Made by a program: the position numbers and the translations under genes. A DNA stretch of 35,436 nucleotides. Source: Candidatus Bathyarchaeota archaeon (GTDB taxonomy: Archaea; Thermoproteota; Bathyarchaeia; Bathyarchaeales; Bathycorpusculaceae). The DNA lies in NCBI GenBank assembly GCA_023488905.1, contig JAMDCQ010000009.1:1-35436 (forward strand), written 5' to 3'. The notes below the pieces were generated by a model that was not told where the DNA came from, ran no database searches, and worked only from the letters and a program-made list of their open reading frames with translations. Shown here piece after piece: positions 23,468 to 32,412 of this stretch. Positions within the stretch are counted from its first letter, which is position 1. Each line of letters opens with the position of its first letter.

Positions 23468-23880
23468 TGATTGAAACTGATATACTGTACGCCTTTGTAA
23501 AGCAAAGTGACTGGCTGAAAGAAACAGCAAATAGTATCATTTCAAGAATTATCAAGGGCGAATTCGGGGAAGTTTACGTCTCAAGAGAATGTTTACATGA
23601 ACTTTATTATGTATCAAAAACCGAAGGGGTTTCAATCGACGAATTAATCACTCGAAGCGCAGCAGTTACTGCCATTCCAAACCTTACCTTTCTCGAAACG
23701 ACGTTTGAAATCGACCTTCTGGCACTGGTACTATTGCGGCAATATAATTTCTCTTCAATTTTTGACGCTTACTACGCCGCAACAGCCTTAAACCAAGTTG
23801 AGGATCACACAATAATTTCAACAGACAAAGTCTTCGATTGTATACCTGGGTTAGTAAGGTTAGACCCCAGAAAAATTTGA
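23467..23880 (+). CDS. vapC: VapC-type PIN-domain ribonuclease toxin
   Basis: 137 aa from ATG 23467, overlapping the antitoxin stop; a TTG three bases earlier is an alternative. PIN acidic residues are in place: Asp in ETDILYAF near the N-terminus, Glu in SRECLHELYY, Asp in SSIFDAYYAATAL and Asp in IISTDKVFD. PIN toxins cut tRNA or rRNA with Mg. The antitoxin-toxin order and overlap are the standard VapBC arrangement. A T-rich stretch 8-19 bases after the stop may end transcription. Confidence 0.88.
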   Translation: MIETDILYAFVKQSDWLKETANSIISRIIKGEFGEVYVSRECLHELYYVSKTEGVSIDELITRSAAVTAIPNLTFLETTFEIDLLALVLLRQYNFSSIFDAYYAATALNQVEDHTIISTDKVFDCIPGLVRLDPRKI

Positions 23881-23966
23881 GTCGATATCTTTCTTTTTTG
23901 ATTCTATCAAAACTTAGAAATGTATAAGAGTTGACTTCGACCCAGAATTAAGCTAAGGTTAACTGT

Positions 23967-26249
23967 TTGCGCGTCAAACTCACCGTGTCGGGTATTGTTC
24001 AAGGCGTCGGTTTTCGCCCCTTCATCTACCGCACTGCCGTTCGGTATGGGTTAGCGGGATATGTGCAGAACAAGGGCGACGCAGGCGTAGAAATCATAGT
24101 CGAGGGCGACGCAGAAGGAATCGATGGGTTTTTGGCGGATTTGAGGGCTGATGCGCCTCCGCTGGCAAGAATAGACCAAATAACGCGCACCGAACTATCA
24201 GGCAAAACCCAGCATGACAAATTCACTATCATTCAGAGTTCCCAAGAAGTTGAACAATCAGGCTCAGTTATCCCACCCGACATAGCCATCTGCAACCAAT
24301 GCCTAACCGAACTCCGAGACCCCACAGACCCCCGCTTCGACTACTTCTTTATCACCTGCACCGACTGCGGACCCCGCTTCACCATAATCGAGCGGCTACC
24401 CTACGACCGAGAAAACACCACCATGCGCGAGTTTCCGCTTTGCGGCTTCTGCCAAAAAGAGTACGTGGACCCTGTGAACAGGCGGTTTCATGCGCAGACA
24501 GTGGCGTGTCCAACCTGCGGACCCAAAGCCTACCTAACAACCAACAAAGGCGAACCGATCCAAACCAGTGACCCTGTGAGAGCGGCTGGCAAGTTGCTTT
24601 CGGAAGGTAAAATTTTGGCGGTGAAAGGGTATGGCGGGTTCCACATCGCCGCGTCCACCCTGCTTGAGGAGCCGCTGCTGAGGCTTAGGGAAACTAAGCA
24701 TAGAAAAGAGAAACCCTTCGCGATCATGGCGCGGAGTTTGGAGGCGGCAAAAGACTTCGGTGAAGTCGGCGCCAAAGTGCAAGAACTGTTGACGTCGCCT
24801 CAGCGCCCCATCGTGCTGCTCAACAAAGCCAAAAACTACAGCCTTTCGCCTCTGGTCGCTCCAAATCTCCACAACATCGGCGTCATGTTACCCTACACGG
24901 GCCTACACTACATGCTCTTCGACGGCGTGGCTGATTCAGCGTTTGTGATGACCAGCGCCAACCCACCCAACCAGCCCATCGTAAAATACAACACTGAAGC
25001 CCTCAAAAGCCTAGGCCGAACAGTGGACTATTTCCTGTTTCACGACAGAAAAATCGCTCACAGATGCGACGACAGCGTGATGCGACTGCACGGCGACCGC
25101 CCAGTTTTTCTGCGTCGAAGCCGCGGCTACGCCCCCGCCCCAATCCGCCTCAAACACAAAGCGAAACTATGCGTGGTCGGTTTAGGCGGCGAATTAAACA
25201 ACACCGCCTGTGTGCTCCACGAAGACAAAGCTTTCATCAGTCAGCACATCGGCGACGTAGAAAACATCGAAACCCAAACTTTCCTCCAAGAAGCCACCAC
25301 TCACCTGCAACGCCTCACAAACACCCGCGCCGAGGTTGTCGCCTGTGACTTGCACCCCAAATTCAACACCACACGCCTTGCCAAGGAAATGTCGGAATCG
25401 CAGAGGTTGCCGCTGGTTCAGGTGCAGCATCACCATGCCCACGCGGCGGCATTGATGGCAGAGCACGGCTTAGACGAAATTGTGGCGGCGACCTGCGATG
25501 GCTACGGCTACGGTTTAGATGGCGAAGCGTGGGGCGGCGAAATCCTGTACGCAGCTTATGGCTCATCAGAGTTTAGGCGACTTGCCCACTTGGAAGCTCA
25601 GCCATTGTTGGGCGGCGACTTAGCTAGCCGTTACCCCCTGCGCGTGGCAGCCGGAATTCTCAAAAAAGCAGGCGCAGACACCGAAGAATGGCTCAACAAA
25701 AACAGTCAACACCTGCCGCACGGCGAAGTCGAAGCCAAACTCATAGCAGAGCAACTTAAGTCTGGCAAAGGCACAGTTGAAACCACAAGTTGCGGGCGAG
25801 TGTTGGATGCGGTTGCAGCTGTCTTAGGGGTCTGTTTTGAACGCAGCTACGAGGGCGAACCCGCCATGAAGCTGGAGTCGGTGGCATTAGGTGGCAAAGA
25901 CGTTTTATGTCTAAAACCCACTTTGAAGGGTGGTGTTCTCCATACTACCGCCATGGTTGGGGATGTTTTTAGCAATTTAGGTAGGGTTTCTGTTGCCGAT
26001 TTAGCCCACTCTGCCCACGCATACATCGCACGCGGTTTAGCAGAGATGGCAATCCAAAACGCCGCCGAACAGCGCACAAGAAACGTGGGTTTAACGGGCG
26101 GCGCGGCATGCAACCAACTCCTCGCGCACTACATGCGTGTTGCAGTTGAAGCTGCGGGTTTGCGGTTCTTTGTGCATGAGGCGGTTCCAGCGGGCGACGG
26201 CGGAGTCTCTTTTGGTCAAGCAGTTGTAGCATCATTTTCAGAGTTTTAG
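23967..26249 (+). CDS. hypF: carbamoyltransferase HypF
   Basis: 760 aa, TTG 23967, the normal size. Domains in order: acylphosphatase-like (VSGIVQGVGFRPFIYRTA, 7-24), two zinc fingers (C109/C112 with C131/C134; C159/C162 with C181/C184), YrdC-like domain (about 200-390) and Kae1-like domain with HHHAHAAA (488 onward) for metal and nucleotide. HypF makes a carbamoyl-adenylate from carbamoyl phosphate and passes it to the C-terminal Cys of HypE, the source of the CN ligands of [NiFe] hydrogenase. hypC and hypD follow. No hydrogenase subunit is visible in the window. Confidence 0.97.
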   Translation: MRVKLTVSGIVQGVGFRPFIYRTAVRYGLAGYVQNKGDAGVEIIVEGDAEGIDGFLADLRADAPPLARIDQITRTELSGKTQHDKFTIIQSSQEVEQSGSVIPPDIAICNQCLTELRDPTDPRFDYFFITCTDCGPRFTIIERLPYDRENTTMREFPLCGFCQKEYVDPVNRRFHAQTVACPTCGPKAYLTTNKGEPIQTSDPVRAAGKLLSEGKILAVKGYGGFHIAASTLLEEPLLRLRETKHRKEKPFAIMARSLEAAKDFGEVGAKVQELLTSPQRPIVLLNKAKNYSLSPLVAPNLHNIGVMLPYTGLHYMLFDGVADSAFVMTSANPPNQPIVKYNTEALKSLGRTVDYFLFHDRKIAHRCDDSVMRLHGDRPVFLRRSRGYAPAPIRLKHKAKLCVVGLGGELNNTACVLHEDKAFISQHIGDVENIETQTFLQEATTHLQRLTNTRAEVVACDLHPKFNTTRLAKEMSESQRLPLVQVQHHHAHAAALMAEHGLDEIVAATCDGYGYGLDGEAWGGEILYAAYGSSEFRRLAHLEAQPLLGGDLASRYPLRVAAGILKKAGADTEEWLNKNSQHLPHGEVEAKLIAEQLKSGKGTVETTSCGRVLDAVAAVLGVCFERSYEGEPAMKLESVALGGKDVLCLKPTLKGGVLHTTAMVGDVFSNLGRVSVADLAHSAHAYIARGLAEMAIQNAAEQRTRNVGLTGGAACNQLLAHYMRVAVEAAGLRFFVHEAVPAGDGGVSFGQAVVASFSEF

Positions 26250-26299
26250 ACCAATCAGTTTTTATCGCCCCGAAACCCTTTTTTTGGTATCTGATGCTT

Positions 26300-26524
26300 A
26301 TGTGTTTAGCTATTCCTGCCAAAATTTTGTCTCTGCAGGGCGAAAAAGCCCAGGTTGATTTCGGTCAGGGTGTTCTGCGGGACGTTAACGTGTCGCTTGT
26401 TGAGGCTAAACTGGGCGATTACGTGCTTGTTCACGCGGGCTACGCAATCCAAATCCTCGAAGAAAAAGAGGCACTGGAGACTTTAAGCCTCTGGAACGAC
26501 GTTTTAGCCTCAACTGGAGAATAG
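26300..26524 (+). CDS. hypC: hydrogenase maturation chaperone HypC
   Basis: 74 aa. The start is set by biology: ATG 26300 gives MCLAIPAKI, and the Cys at position 2 is the essential HypC residue; the ATG at 26294 would bury it. The body (AQVDFGQGVLRDVNVSL, GDYVLVHAGYAIQIL) is the OB-fold of the family. HypC holds iron with HypD while CN and CO are added, then hands it to the hydrogenase large subunit. It lies 12 bp before hypD. Confidence 0.95.
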   Translation: MCLAIPAKILSLQGEKAQVDFGQGVLRDVNVSLVEAKLGDYVLVHAGYAIQILEEKEALETLSLWNDVLASTGE

Positions 26525-26536
26525 CGAGGTATCTGT

Positions 26537-27628
26537 TTGTCGGCAAATCTCCGCTTTAGGAACCCCGAGCTGGCCCAGAACATAGCTAAAAAAATCCGTG
26601 AAGTTGCGCCGAAGAAGGGGCAGGTAAAGATTTGCCATGTTTGCGGAACACACGAGTGGACCATAACTCACTTTGGGCTGCGCAGTTTGCTGCCTGAGAA
26701 CGTGGAGGTTATTGCAGGTCCTGGTTGTCCTGTGTGTATTGTGCCTGCTGCGGAGATTGATGAGGCTGTGCTGCTGGCAAAGCAGGGGCAGGTAATAACC
26801 TGCTTCGGCGACTTGTTGCGCGTGCCGGGAAGTGAATCTTCGCTTTTGGAGGCTAAAGCGGCTGGCGCTGACGTCCGAATCGTTTACGCTCTATCTGATG
26901 CGGTGGAAATGGCTAAAAAAGAACCCGAAAAGGATTTTGTGTTCCACGCTGTCGGCTTCGAAACCACTGCTCCCATAACCGCCGTTGAAGCGCTGGGAGA
27001 TTTACCTAAAAACTTTAGCTTCTTGGTCTCGCATCGCCTAATTCCTCCTGCCATGGAGTTGCTGTTGGGCGTCGGCGATCTTGAAATCGACGGTTTCCTC
27101 GCGCCGGGGCATGTTAGCGCGATCATTGGTTTAAAACCTTATGAACTCTTTACAAGGGTCTACCGCATGCCCACCGTAGTCGCTGGCTTCGAGCCAAACG
27201 ACGTTTTGATGGCTATTTACATGGTTGTGAAACAACACAGCGAAAACGACGCCAAACTCGAAAACGAGTATTCAAGGGTAGTCAAGCCCGAAGGCAACAA
27301 AAAAGCCCAAGAGATGATTGAGAAGGCGTTTGAGGTTGTGGCTGGTAACTGGCGGGGCATCGGCAGGCTACCTGACTCTGCACTGCAACTCCGAGAGTCT
27401 CTTGCTCAATATGATGCACGTAAGAAATATGGCGTTAAAGTTGAGCAGGGCAAAGACATACTGTTGGGTTGTGAGTGTCACTTGGTGATTATTGGAAAAA
27501 TTAAGCCTAAAGAATGTCCCATGTTTCTCAAAGCGTGTACTCCAGCTAAACCCGTCGGTGCCTGCATGGTGAGCAGCGAAGGAACCTGTCGTGTCTGGGC
27601 AAAGAACGTCGCGGCAAACTCGCCATAG
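26537..27628 (+). CDS. hypD: hydrogenase maturation protein HypD
   Basis: 363 aa, TTG 26537 behind GAGGT. Conserved HypD blocks: CHVCGTHEW (C33, C36, H39) and GPGCPVCIVP (C64, C67) for iron binding and thiol redox, GFETTAP, and the C-terminal [4Fe-4S] Cys set in GCECHLV, KECPMFLKACTP and GACMVSSEGTC. It is the scaffold on which Fe(CN)2CO is built with HypC and HypE. Directly follows hypC, so the two should be co-translated. Confidence 0.96.
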   Translation: MSANLRFRNPELAQNIAKKIREVAPKKGQVKICHVCGTHEWTITHFGLRSLLPENVEVIAGPGCPVCIVPAAEIDEAVLLAKQGQVITCFGDLLRVPGSESSLLEAKAAGADVRIVYALSDAVEMAKKEPEKDFVFHAVGFETTAPITAVEALGDLPKNFSFLVSHRLIPPAMELLLGVGDLEIDGFLAPGHVSAIIGLKPYELFTRVYRMPTVVAGFEPNDVLMAIYMVVKQHSENDAKLENEYSRVVKPEGNKKAQEMIEKAFEVVAGNWRGIGRLPDSALQLRESLAQYDARKKYGVKVEQGKDILLGCECHLVIIGKIKPKECPMFLKACTPAKPVGACMVSSEGTCRVWAKNVAANSP

Positions 27629-27637
27629 CAGAAAAAT

Positions 27638-27811
27638 TTAGCGTATTGCCTGCTCGATTCTTGATTCGCGTCTGGTGCTGGTGACTTCTCGGAATAATTC
27701 GAGGCATTCTTCTTTTGTGGGCGCTTCGATGCATATACTTCCGTAGGCGCCTATGTCGATGCGGTAGTTTCTTTCTTTTTCTCTTCTCTCAATTTCTTCA
27801 ATTTGAGCCAT
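27638..27811 (-). CDS. hypothetical protein, 57 aa
   Basis: ATG 27811 preceded at good spacing by GAGGGG, which favours it over the upstream start at 27838. The product is charged: a Glu/Arg-rich helix (AQIEEIERREKERNYR), a short beta part (IDIGAYGSICIEAP) and a final helix (TKEECLELFREV). The second half resembles small archaeal domains that may bind partners, but I recognise no family. It ends ten bases from the convergent hypD stop. Confidence 0.5.
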   Translation of the reverse strand: MAQIEEIERREKERNYRIDIGAYGSICIEAPTKEECLELFREVTSTRRESRIEQAIR

Positions 27812-27944
27812 ACGATTTCCCCTCTCAATTAATTGCATACATACATGTGCAAGGTGATTATATTCTTAATGTCGTTTCAGCGGTCTATCGTTTTTAGCCC
27901 TAACTTGCCAGTAAAACTGTTGCAAATGATAAAATGAGAAGGGG

Positions 27945-28003
27945 GCTTAAACGCAAGCGAAGGGAAATTCAGGAAGAGAGAGGGGAAACACCTGCGTTTA
28001 AGC
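27945..28003. other. 11-bp inverted repeat with purine-rich loop
   Basis: GCTTAAACGCA (27945-27955) pairs exactly with TGCGTTTAAGC (27993-28003) around 37 nt that are mostly A and G on the plus strand. It lies 100 bp beyond the end of the minus-strand glycosyltransferase gene. It may be a transcript-end hairpin or a small RNA. Confidence 0.4.
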
Positions 28004-28102
28004 GTCCTTACCTCAATACATTGCTCTATACCATAAATACCGATGTTGGTGCACCCATGCAACAACAATTCTACAGACAAGCTGCAACTTGTTCAACTAA
28101 CC

Positions 28103-29692
28103 CTAACTATTTGCTTTGCCGTTTACTCGGAACACAAAAAGCCTGTCAGGCTTTGCCCCGAAAGTTGCCTCGTAATAAACTTCGCCATCATCAAGTATTG
28201 CTTGACCGATTGAACCCGCCGTCAGAGTCGAGTTATAGTAGGTTTCGCCTCTGTTTTCAAAGAGAATAAGGTACTTGACGTTGTAGGCTTTGCATAGGTC
28301 GGTCATGGTGGTTACGTTGAAATTCGGGGTGTAAGTGTCTGCTGGTTCAAGAGGGTAAAGCAGCACCTGATTGGTTTTAGATTCGTAGGCTTTCAAGTAG
28401 AATTCTACTCCTTTTTGGTTTACCAAGTTAACTCCGCAGACCACCAATACAGACTCACCTGGGTCACCTAACCTTTCTGCTATGTAGTTAACCGTCTCGG
28501 GTAACTCTATGTATTTGGAGTCTCCAGATATCCAATTGTACGCATCAACCACGCTGGCAACAAGCATGCCCCCCGATAAGCCAATCAGAACCCCTGCCGA
28601 CAGCTTAGCAACCAACTTTTTGTTCGAAGGCGTCCTCGCAGACCGCCACGCATTAGCCAACTTTCCGTATAGAAATATGATCAGGTTGGATGCTGAAATG
28701 GCTAAAACTGGAAACAGGGGCATAACATAGCGCCAACTTCTTGTTCCCACAAAAGTGAAGAAGATATACACTACTGCAAACCACACGAGTAGGAGTTTGT
28801 CTTCTGGTTTTCGGCGCCAAACCAAGAAACCAAGCCCCAGCAAGCCCATTATAAAGACAGGCAACAGAATTGGGTGCATGTAATCGAAGGGGATGGTTGT
28901 TTCTAGCATGTAGAAGATTGGCAGGGGGAAGCGGGCGCCGTAAACGTTGGTTAATGTGTCGCTTGACTGCATCAGCCCCAGCCACTGCCCCAAAATCCCA
29001 GACGAATAAATCCACGCCAACGTGGGCACAATTATTATTGCCGTCGACGCAAGCAGGAGCGGGAAACGGGAGATTTTGGCTTTAAAGTAGTTGTTGCGGT
29101 AAAAAAGCAGCGGCAAAGCAACCAAAATCACAAGTCCAGCTACGATGGCTTGATACTTCGTCAAAGTCGCCACCCCCAACAGTAATCCACAGAGAATTAT
29201 GGCGCTGTTTTTCCCGCTATGCAACCAAATAAGAAACATCAGAAGCGTGGCAGTGAAGAAAAACACAATTGGAATATCCAGAAGCGCCACCCGCGAGATG
29301 AAAATGTAGCCTGGCATAGTAGCCAGTATGGCGCAGGAAACAAACGCAACTTTGCGCCCGTACGCTTTGGAGGCAAGTGCAAACACCGCCGCTAAAGTGA
29401 ACAAAGAAAAGGTAACTGAAACCAGCCTCGCCGAGAAAACGCTGGCTCCAAAGACGCCGAAGTAGCCTGCGGTGACAAAATCCATCAAGGGCGGATACCG
29501 CGTAAACATCAAGTATTCGTTGATTTCTCCTTGGTAGATCATAAATCCGCCTAAGAGGCGTACTGTCTCGTCCCAAACTGCGCTCATGTACGTTAATTGT
29601 ATGGAGAAAGCCACGCCGCAGACGATAAGTAGGGTTAGGAGTAGTATATGCCATCGCTTAAGCCTAAACCTGCGGGGGTCCAAGTTTTGCAT
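28103..29692 (-). CDS. membrane glycosyltransferase (GT39/PMT_2-like, GT-C)
   Basis: About 529 aa from ATG 29692 (NLDPRRFRLKRW); TTG 29740 would add 16 residues. Roughly ten membrane segments. The first external loop has AVWDETVRLLGG with the catalytic-type Asp-Glu pair and then TRYPPLMDFV, the PMT_2/ArnT pattern; LDIPIVFFFTATLL and the helix-loop set that follow are typical. A C-terminal external domain of about 140 residues ends the protein. It should transfer a sugar from a polyprenyl-phosphate donor. It sits between hypD and hypE, with no obvious functional tie to them; relation to the operon at 3.4-7.4 kb is only of family type. Confidence 0.8.
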   Translation of the reverse strand: MQNLDPRRFRLKRWHILLLTLLIVCGVAFSIQLTYMSAVWDETVRLLGGFMIYQGEINEYLMFTRYPPLMDFVTAGYFGVFGASVFSARLVSVTFSLFTLAAVFALASKAYGRKVAFVSCAILATMPGYIFISRVALLDIPIVFFFTATLLMFLIWLHSGKNSAIILCGLLLGVATLTKYQAIVAGLVILVALPLLFYRNNYFKAKISRFPLLLASTAIIIVPTLAWIYSSGILGQWLGLMQSSDTLTNVYGARFPLPIFYMLETTIPFDYMHPILLPVFIMGLLGLGFLVWRRKPEDKLLLVWFAVVYIFFTFVGTRSWRYVMPLFPVLAISASNLIIFLYGKLANAWRSARTPSNKKLVAKLSAGVLIGLSGGMLVASVVDAYNWISGDSKYIELPETVNYIAERLGDPGESVLVVCGVNLVNQKGVEFYLKAYESKTNQVLLYPLEPADTYTPNFNVTTMTDLCKAYNVKYLILFENRGETYYNSTLTAGSIGQAILDDGEVYYEATFGAKPDRLFVFRVNGKANS

Positions 29693-29779
29693 GATCGCTT
29701 CTGTAGCTTTTCGGGGTATGTTTTTTATTAATTTTTGCAAAATACCCTGCTTTAAGCTAAGGAAGATGCATGCGATTCA

Positions 29780-30844
29780 TCAGCAGATGCGCGGCACAGG
29801 GTCACCGACTGGACGAGCAATAATCCGCTTACCCCCAACCGTCGTCTGCATCGCAACCCCCCTAAACTCCGCGGTAGCTTCCCCGATTATCTGCGCCTCT
29901 TTACCCTGAGGGGTTCCCCGCAGAAACTCCAGTGCTTCTTCGGCTTTTTCTGGGATGACTCCTATGATGAGTTTGCCTTCGTTACCAATTTCAAGCGGGT
30001 CTAAGCCGAGCATTTCGCAGGCAGTTTGCACGTCTTGGTGGATGGGGATTTTGTCTTCGTGGGTTAGGATGCCGACACGGGATTTTTCTGTCCACTCGTT
30101 TAGGGCGTCTGCCAAACCCCCGCGAGTTGGGTCTTTCATGGCAACCACTCCTCCCACCTCGCCAAGGAGTGCTTGTACCATGCGGTTGAGGGGTTTTACG
30201 TCGGATTTGATTTCGCTGCCGAACTTTAGTCCCTGCTGCGCTGAGAGAACGGCGATTCCGTGGTCGCCTATGGCGCCCAAAAGGATGATTTTGTCTCCTG
30301 TGGCAAGGTTTGAGTCCAGTGTCCATCGTGCGTTGAGTTCCCGTTTTTTCTTGACAATTGTGAGGTTGTGGTCTAAGGCGGGGGTGCGTTTGCCTATGCC
30401 TGAGACGTTCATGACGCAGCCGCCTAATGCGCCTTTTTCGACGACTTTGGTGTCGCCTGTGACTATGCCGACGTCTGCTTCGAGGCAGGCTTCACGCATG
30501 CTTGCGAGGATGCGTTCTAAATCAGAAATCGCCACCCCCTCCTCCAAAATGAGCCCACATGCCAGCGCAAACGGTTGCGCACCCAAACAACTGATGTCGT
30601 TGACTGTGCCCGAGATTGCGATGCGTCCGATGTCGCCGCCGGCGAAAAATATGGGTTTCACCGCGTGAGAATCACTTTTGAAAACTATGTCGCCGACGAC
30701 TGCTGCGTCGTCCATGGCTTCAAGGGACACTTCTGCGTTGCCTATGCCGCCGAAGGCTTTTACAATGTAGTTTTTGACGAGGTCATGCATGACTGTGCCG
30801 CCTGCACCATGCAACATAGTGATTTTCTCATCTTTGGGTGCCAT
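29780..30844 (-). CDS. hypE: hydrogenase maturation protein HypE
   Basis: 354 aa from ATG 30844 (APKDEKITMLHGAGG), with GGAAG upstream; TTG 30865 is less likely. PurM/ThiL-like ATP-binding signatures: MDDAAVVGD, GDIGRIAISGTVNDISCLGA, GDTKVVEKGAL and DPTRGGLADAL. The protein ends in PRIC, the C-terminal Cys that receives the carbamoyl group from HypF and is dehydrated to thiocyanate. All key features are present, so the cyanide-forming pair HypE/HypF is complete in this window. It is on the opposite strand to hypFCD. Confidence 0.96.
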   Translation of the reverse strand: MAPKDEKITMLHGAGGTVMHDLVKNYIVKAFGGIGNAEVSLEAMDDAAVVGDIVFKSDSHAVKPIFFAGGDIGRIAISGTVNDISCLGAQPFALACGLILEEGVAISDLERILASMREACLEADVGIVTGDTKVVEKGALGGCVMNVSGIGKRTPALDHNLTIVKKKRELNARWTLDSNLATGDKIILLGAIGDHGIAVLSAQQGLKFGSEIKSDVKPLNRMVQALLGEVGGVVAMKDPTRGGLADALNEWTEKSRVGILTHEDKIPIHQDVQTACEMLGLDPLEIGNEGKLIIGVIPEKAEEALEFLRGTPQGKEAQIIGEATAEFRGVAMQTTVGGKRIIARPVGDPVPRIC

Positions 30845-30958
30845 ATCATTGCTTCCTATCAACAATAAGGAAAATACTCTTTGAAGTGAAACATAAACGA
30901 ATCGTAAAAACAGTTACATAATGTTATTTAGTGTCTACTACAGTATTGGAATGGCAAG

Positions 30959-31177
30959 GTGAGAGGCGTGGTTGTAACAGTTGATGAAAATGAGCTTAAG
31001 CTTGTTCTAGAAAGGCTCGACACCGTAAAACTTGAACTGCTGCGTTTGCGAGCCATGCTGTTGCCTGAAGAAAAAGCTACCGCTGAAGATAAAAAATCAA
31101 TTGTGGCAGCAAAAAAAGAGATACGGGCTGGAAAAACAGCGAACCTTCAAGAATTCGTTGAAGAATTGGGCTGTTGA
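30959..31177 (+). CDS. RelB-like antitoxin
   Basis: 72 aa from GTG 30959, or 69 aa from GTG 30968. Mostly helical and acidic-basic mixed (ENELKLVLERLDTVKLELLR, later KKEIRAGKTANLQEFVEELG), the shape of a small archaeal antitoxin paired with RelE. The C-terminal KKEIRAGKTxxLQEF stretch is typical of the toxin-binding tail. It overlaps the RelE gene by 4 bp. The family link rests mainly on the neighbour. Confidence 0.7.
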   Translation: MRGVVVTVDENELKLVLERLDTVKLELLRLRAMLLPEEKATAEDKKSIVAAKKEIRAGKTANLQEFVEELGC

Positions 31178-31446
31178 CTTGCTTGTTTGAGATAACATTA
31201 TCTCAAAGGGCCAAAAAATCCTCAAAGAAGCTGCCTGATTACCAAAAACACAGAATAATCGAACTTCTCTTTGTTTTGCGCGAAAACCCTGTTCCTGCAG
31301 AGCAGTATGATATTAAAAAACTTCAAGGGTTCAAAGATACGTTTAGAGCCAGAATCGGCGACATCAGGATAATCTACGAAGTTTTTTGGGACCGACAAGC
31401 AATTAATGTCTTAGTTATTGAACGCGGGGAAACCGCCTACTCTTAA
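31174..31446 (+). CDS. relE: RelE/ParE-superfamily toxin
   Basis: Up to 90 aa from TTG 31174 (overlapping the antitoxin stop); TTG 31183 gives MFEITLSQRAKKSSKKLP, which matches the usual RelE N-terminus better. The pattern AKKSSKKLPDYQKHRIIELL, then KLQGFKDTFRARIGDIRIIYEV and VLVIERGE is the RelE core fold. The Arg in RARIGDIRIIY is the conserved one. It should cut mRNA on the ribosome. Confidence 0.85.
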   Translation: MTCLFEITLSQRAKKSSKKLPDYQKHRIIELLFVLRENPVPAEQYDIKKLQGFKDTFRARIGDIRIIYEVFWDRQAINVLVIERGETAYS

Positions 31447-31582
31447 GCATTTAACTCGGCATCCATCAAAAGCGCACTTTTCCATGGTCCTTCGGGTTCC
31501 CTGAGGTTTTTTGCCTGATTAGACTACCTAAATGACTGAAATAAACGCATCGCAAAAAGCTATCGAAGTATGATAGAAAAAT

Positions 31583-31867
31583 TTAGGCATTGACCTCTTG
31601 GTTTTGTTCTTCCTCTTGAGGTAATGCTTCTATTGGCTGCTCTTCTGTCTCTCCTTTAGCCATGACTGCGACAATCACCGAGAGCACTGCAATTACCAGG
31701 TAAGGTGTTATGGTGTTGAGGATGTATAGGGCGATGTATTCTGCGGGTGCACCTGTGCTGTACAATGCGAGTAGAAGGTATGTTGTTGCAGCTTGGAAAG
31801 CGGTGAATACGAATGCTACGATGGCGAAGAAAGTGGCTATTTTTCCGATGGTTTTCCAGTTTTTCAA
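31583..31867 (-). CDS. small membrane protein, about 94 aa
   Basis: TTG 31867 after GCAGGTATAACC gives KNWKTIGKIATFF; longer starts add a low-complexity basic stretch that does not look like protein. Two membrane segments (about 8-33 and 45-70) and an acidic, Glu/Gln-rich cytoplasmic tail (GETEEQPIEALPQEEEQNQ). No family recognised. Confidence 0.5.
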   Translation of the reverse strand: MKNWKTIGKIATFFAIVAFVFTAFQAATTYLLLALYSTGAPAEYIALYILNTITPYLVIAVLSVIVAVMAKGETEEQPIEALPQEEEQNQEVNA

Positions 31868-32412
31868 GGTTATACCTGCGTTTGAGTGGGGTCTCTTGCT
31901 CTTTAAGCTATGCCCAAATTTGCGGCAGGTCTGCTTGTGGCTGCTTGCACAATCAGTTTGCAACCCAAACCTACGCCTAAACAAAAAAAGCAGTTCACAG
32001 CGGGCTCGGCGGGTTGTTGTGGAGGGGGTTCCGACAAAGACTACTATTCTAGAAGGACAGCTTAAGCCCTGATCTACTTGTGGCATAATCCACAACCAGA
32101 CAGCAATATGTTGCATCGGCCGACATCAAATCAGACGTAGAAGCCAAGCTTGCTGGTTGTTGTTGTGTATAGCGGCTTTTCGCCAACAACAACTATAGAA
32201 AAAACCAAAAACCACTAAAACTCCAACACACCAGAGTTTTTTGGGCAAACTATAAAAGCGTAAATGTAATCGTGAAACTGTACACCTCACGCGTTCGAAT
32301 AGTTCCTTCGCCGGAACAACCACTTGCTCAGTTTAGAGTAAAATCTTAGTTGTGATACGGAAAGCCATATAAATTGCTTTTACGTGTTTGTTTGCGCATC
32401 GGAGATATAATA
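31868..32412. other. intergenic region upstream of the ribosomal cluster
   Basis: No convincing gene in about 545 bp. It contains a hairpin GTTGTTGTTG (32156-32165) with CAACAACAAC (32184-32193) and an inner GCG/CGC. A TATA-like box near 32368-32375 (CATATAAA) stands about 40 bp before the L22 start and probably drives the cluster. An untranslated RNA could lie in the rest. Confidence 0.45.
32366..32377 (+). promoter_or_regulatory. promoter of the ribosomal protein cluster
   Basis: CCATATAAATTG is a good archaeal TATA box. Transcription would start about 32395, giving a short leader with GGAGAT (32401-32406) as ribosome binding site before the L22 start at 32413. Confidence 0.55.

Noticed and set aside
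27934-28269. 111-codon plus-strand frame
   Set aside because: Overlaps the inverted repeat and the 3' end of the minus-strand glycosyltransferase; no protein-like pattern.
13120-31490. Shared 11-mer GGTCCTTCGGG near 13120 and 31481
   Set aside because: Too short, and the flanks differ; consistent with chance.
31868-32116. N-terminal extension of the small membrane protein
   Set aside because: The extra residues are basic and low in structure, and a TTG start with a plausible ribosome binding site lies directly before the membrane segments.
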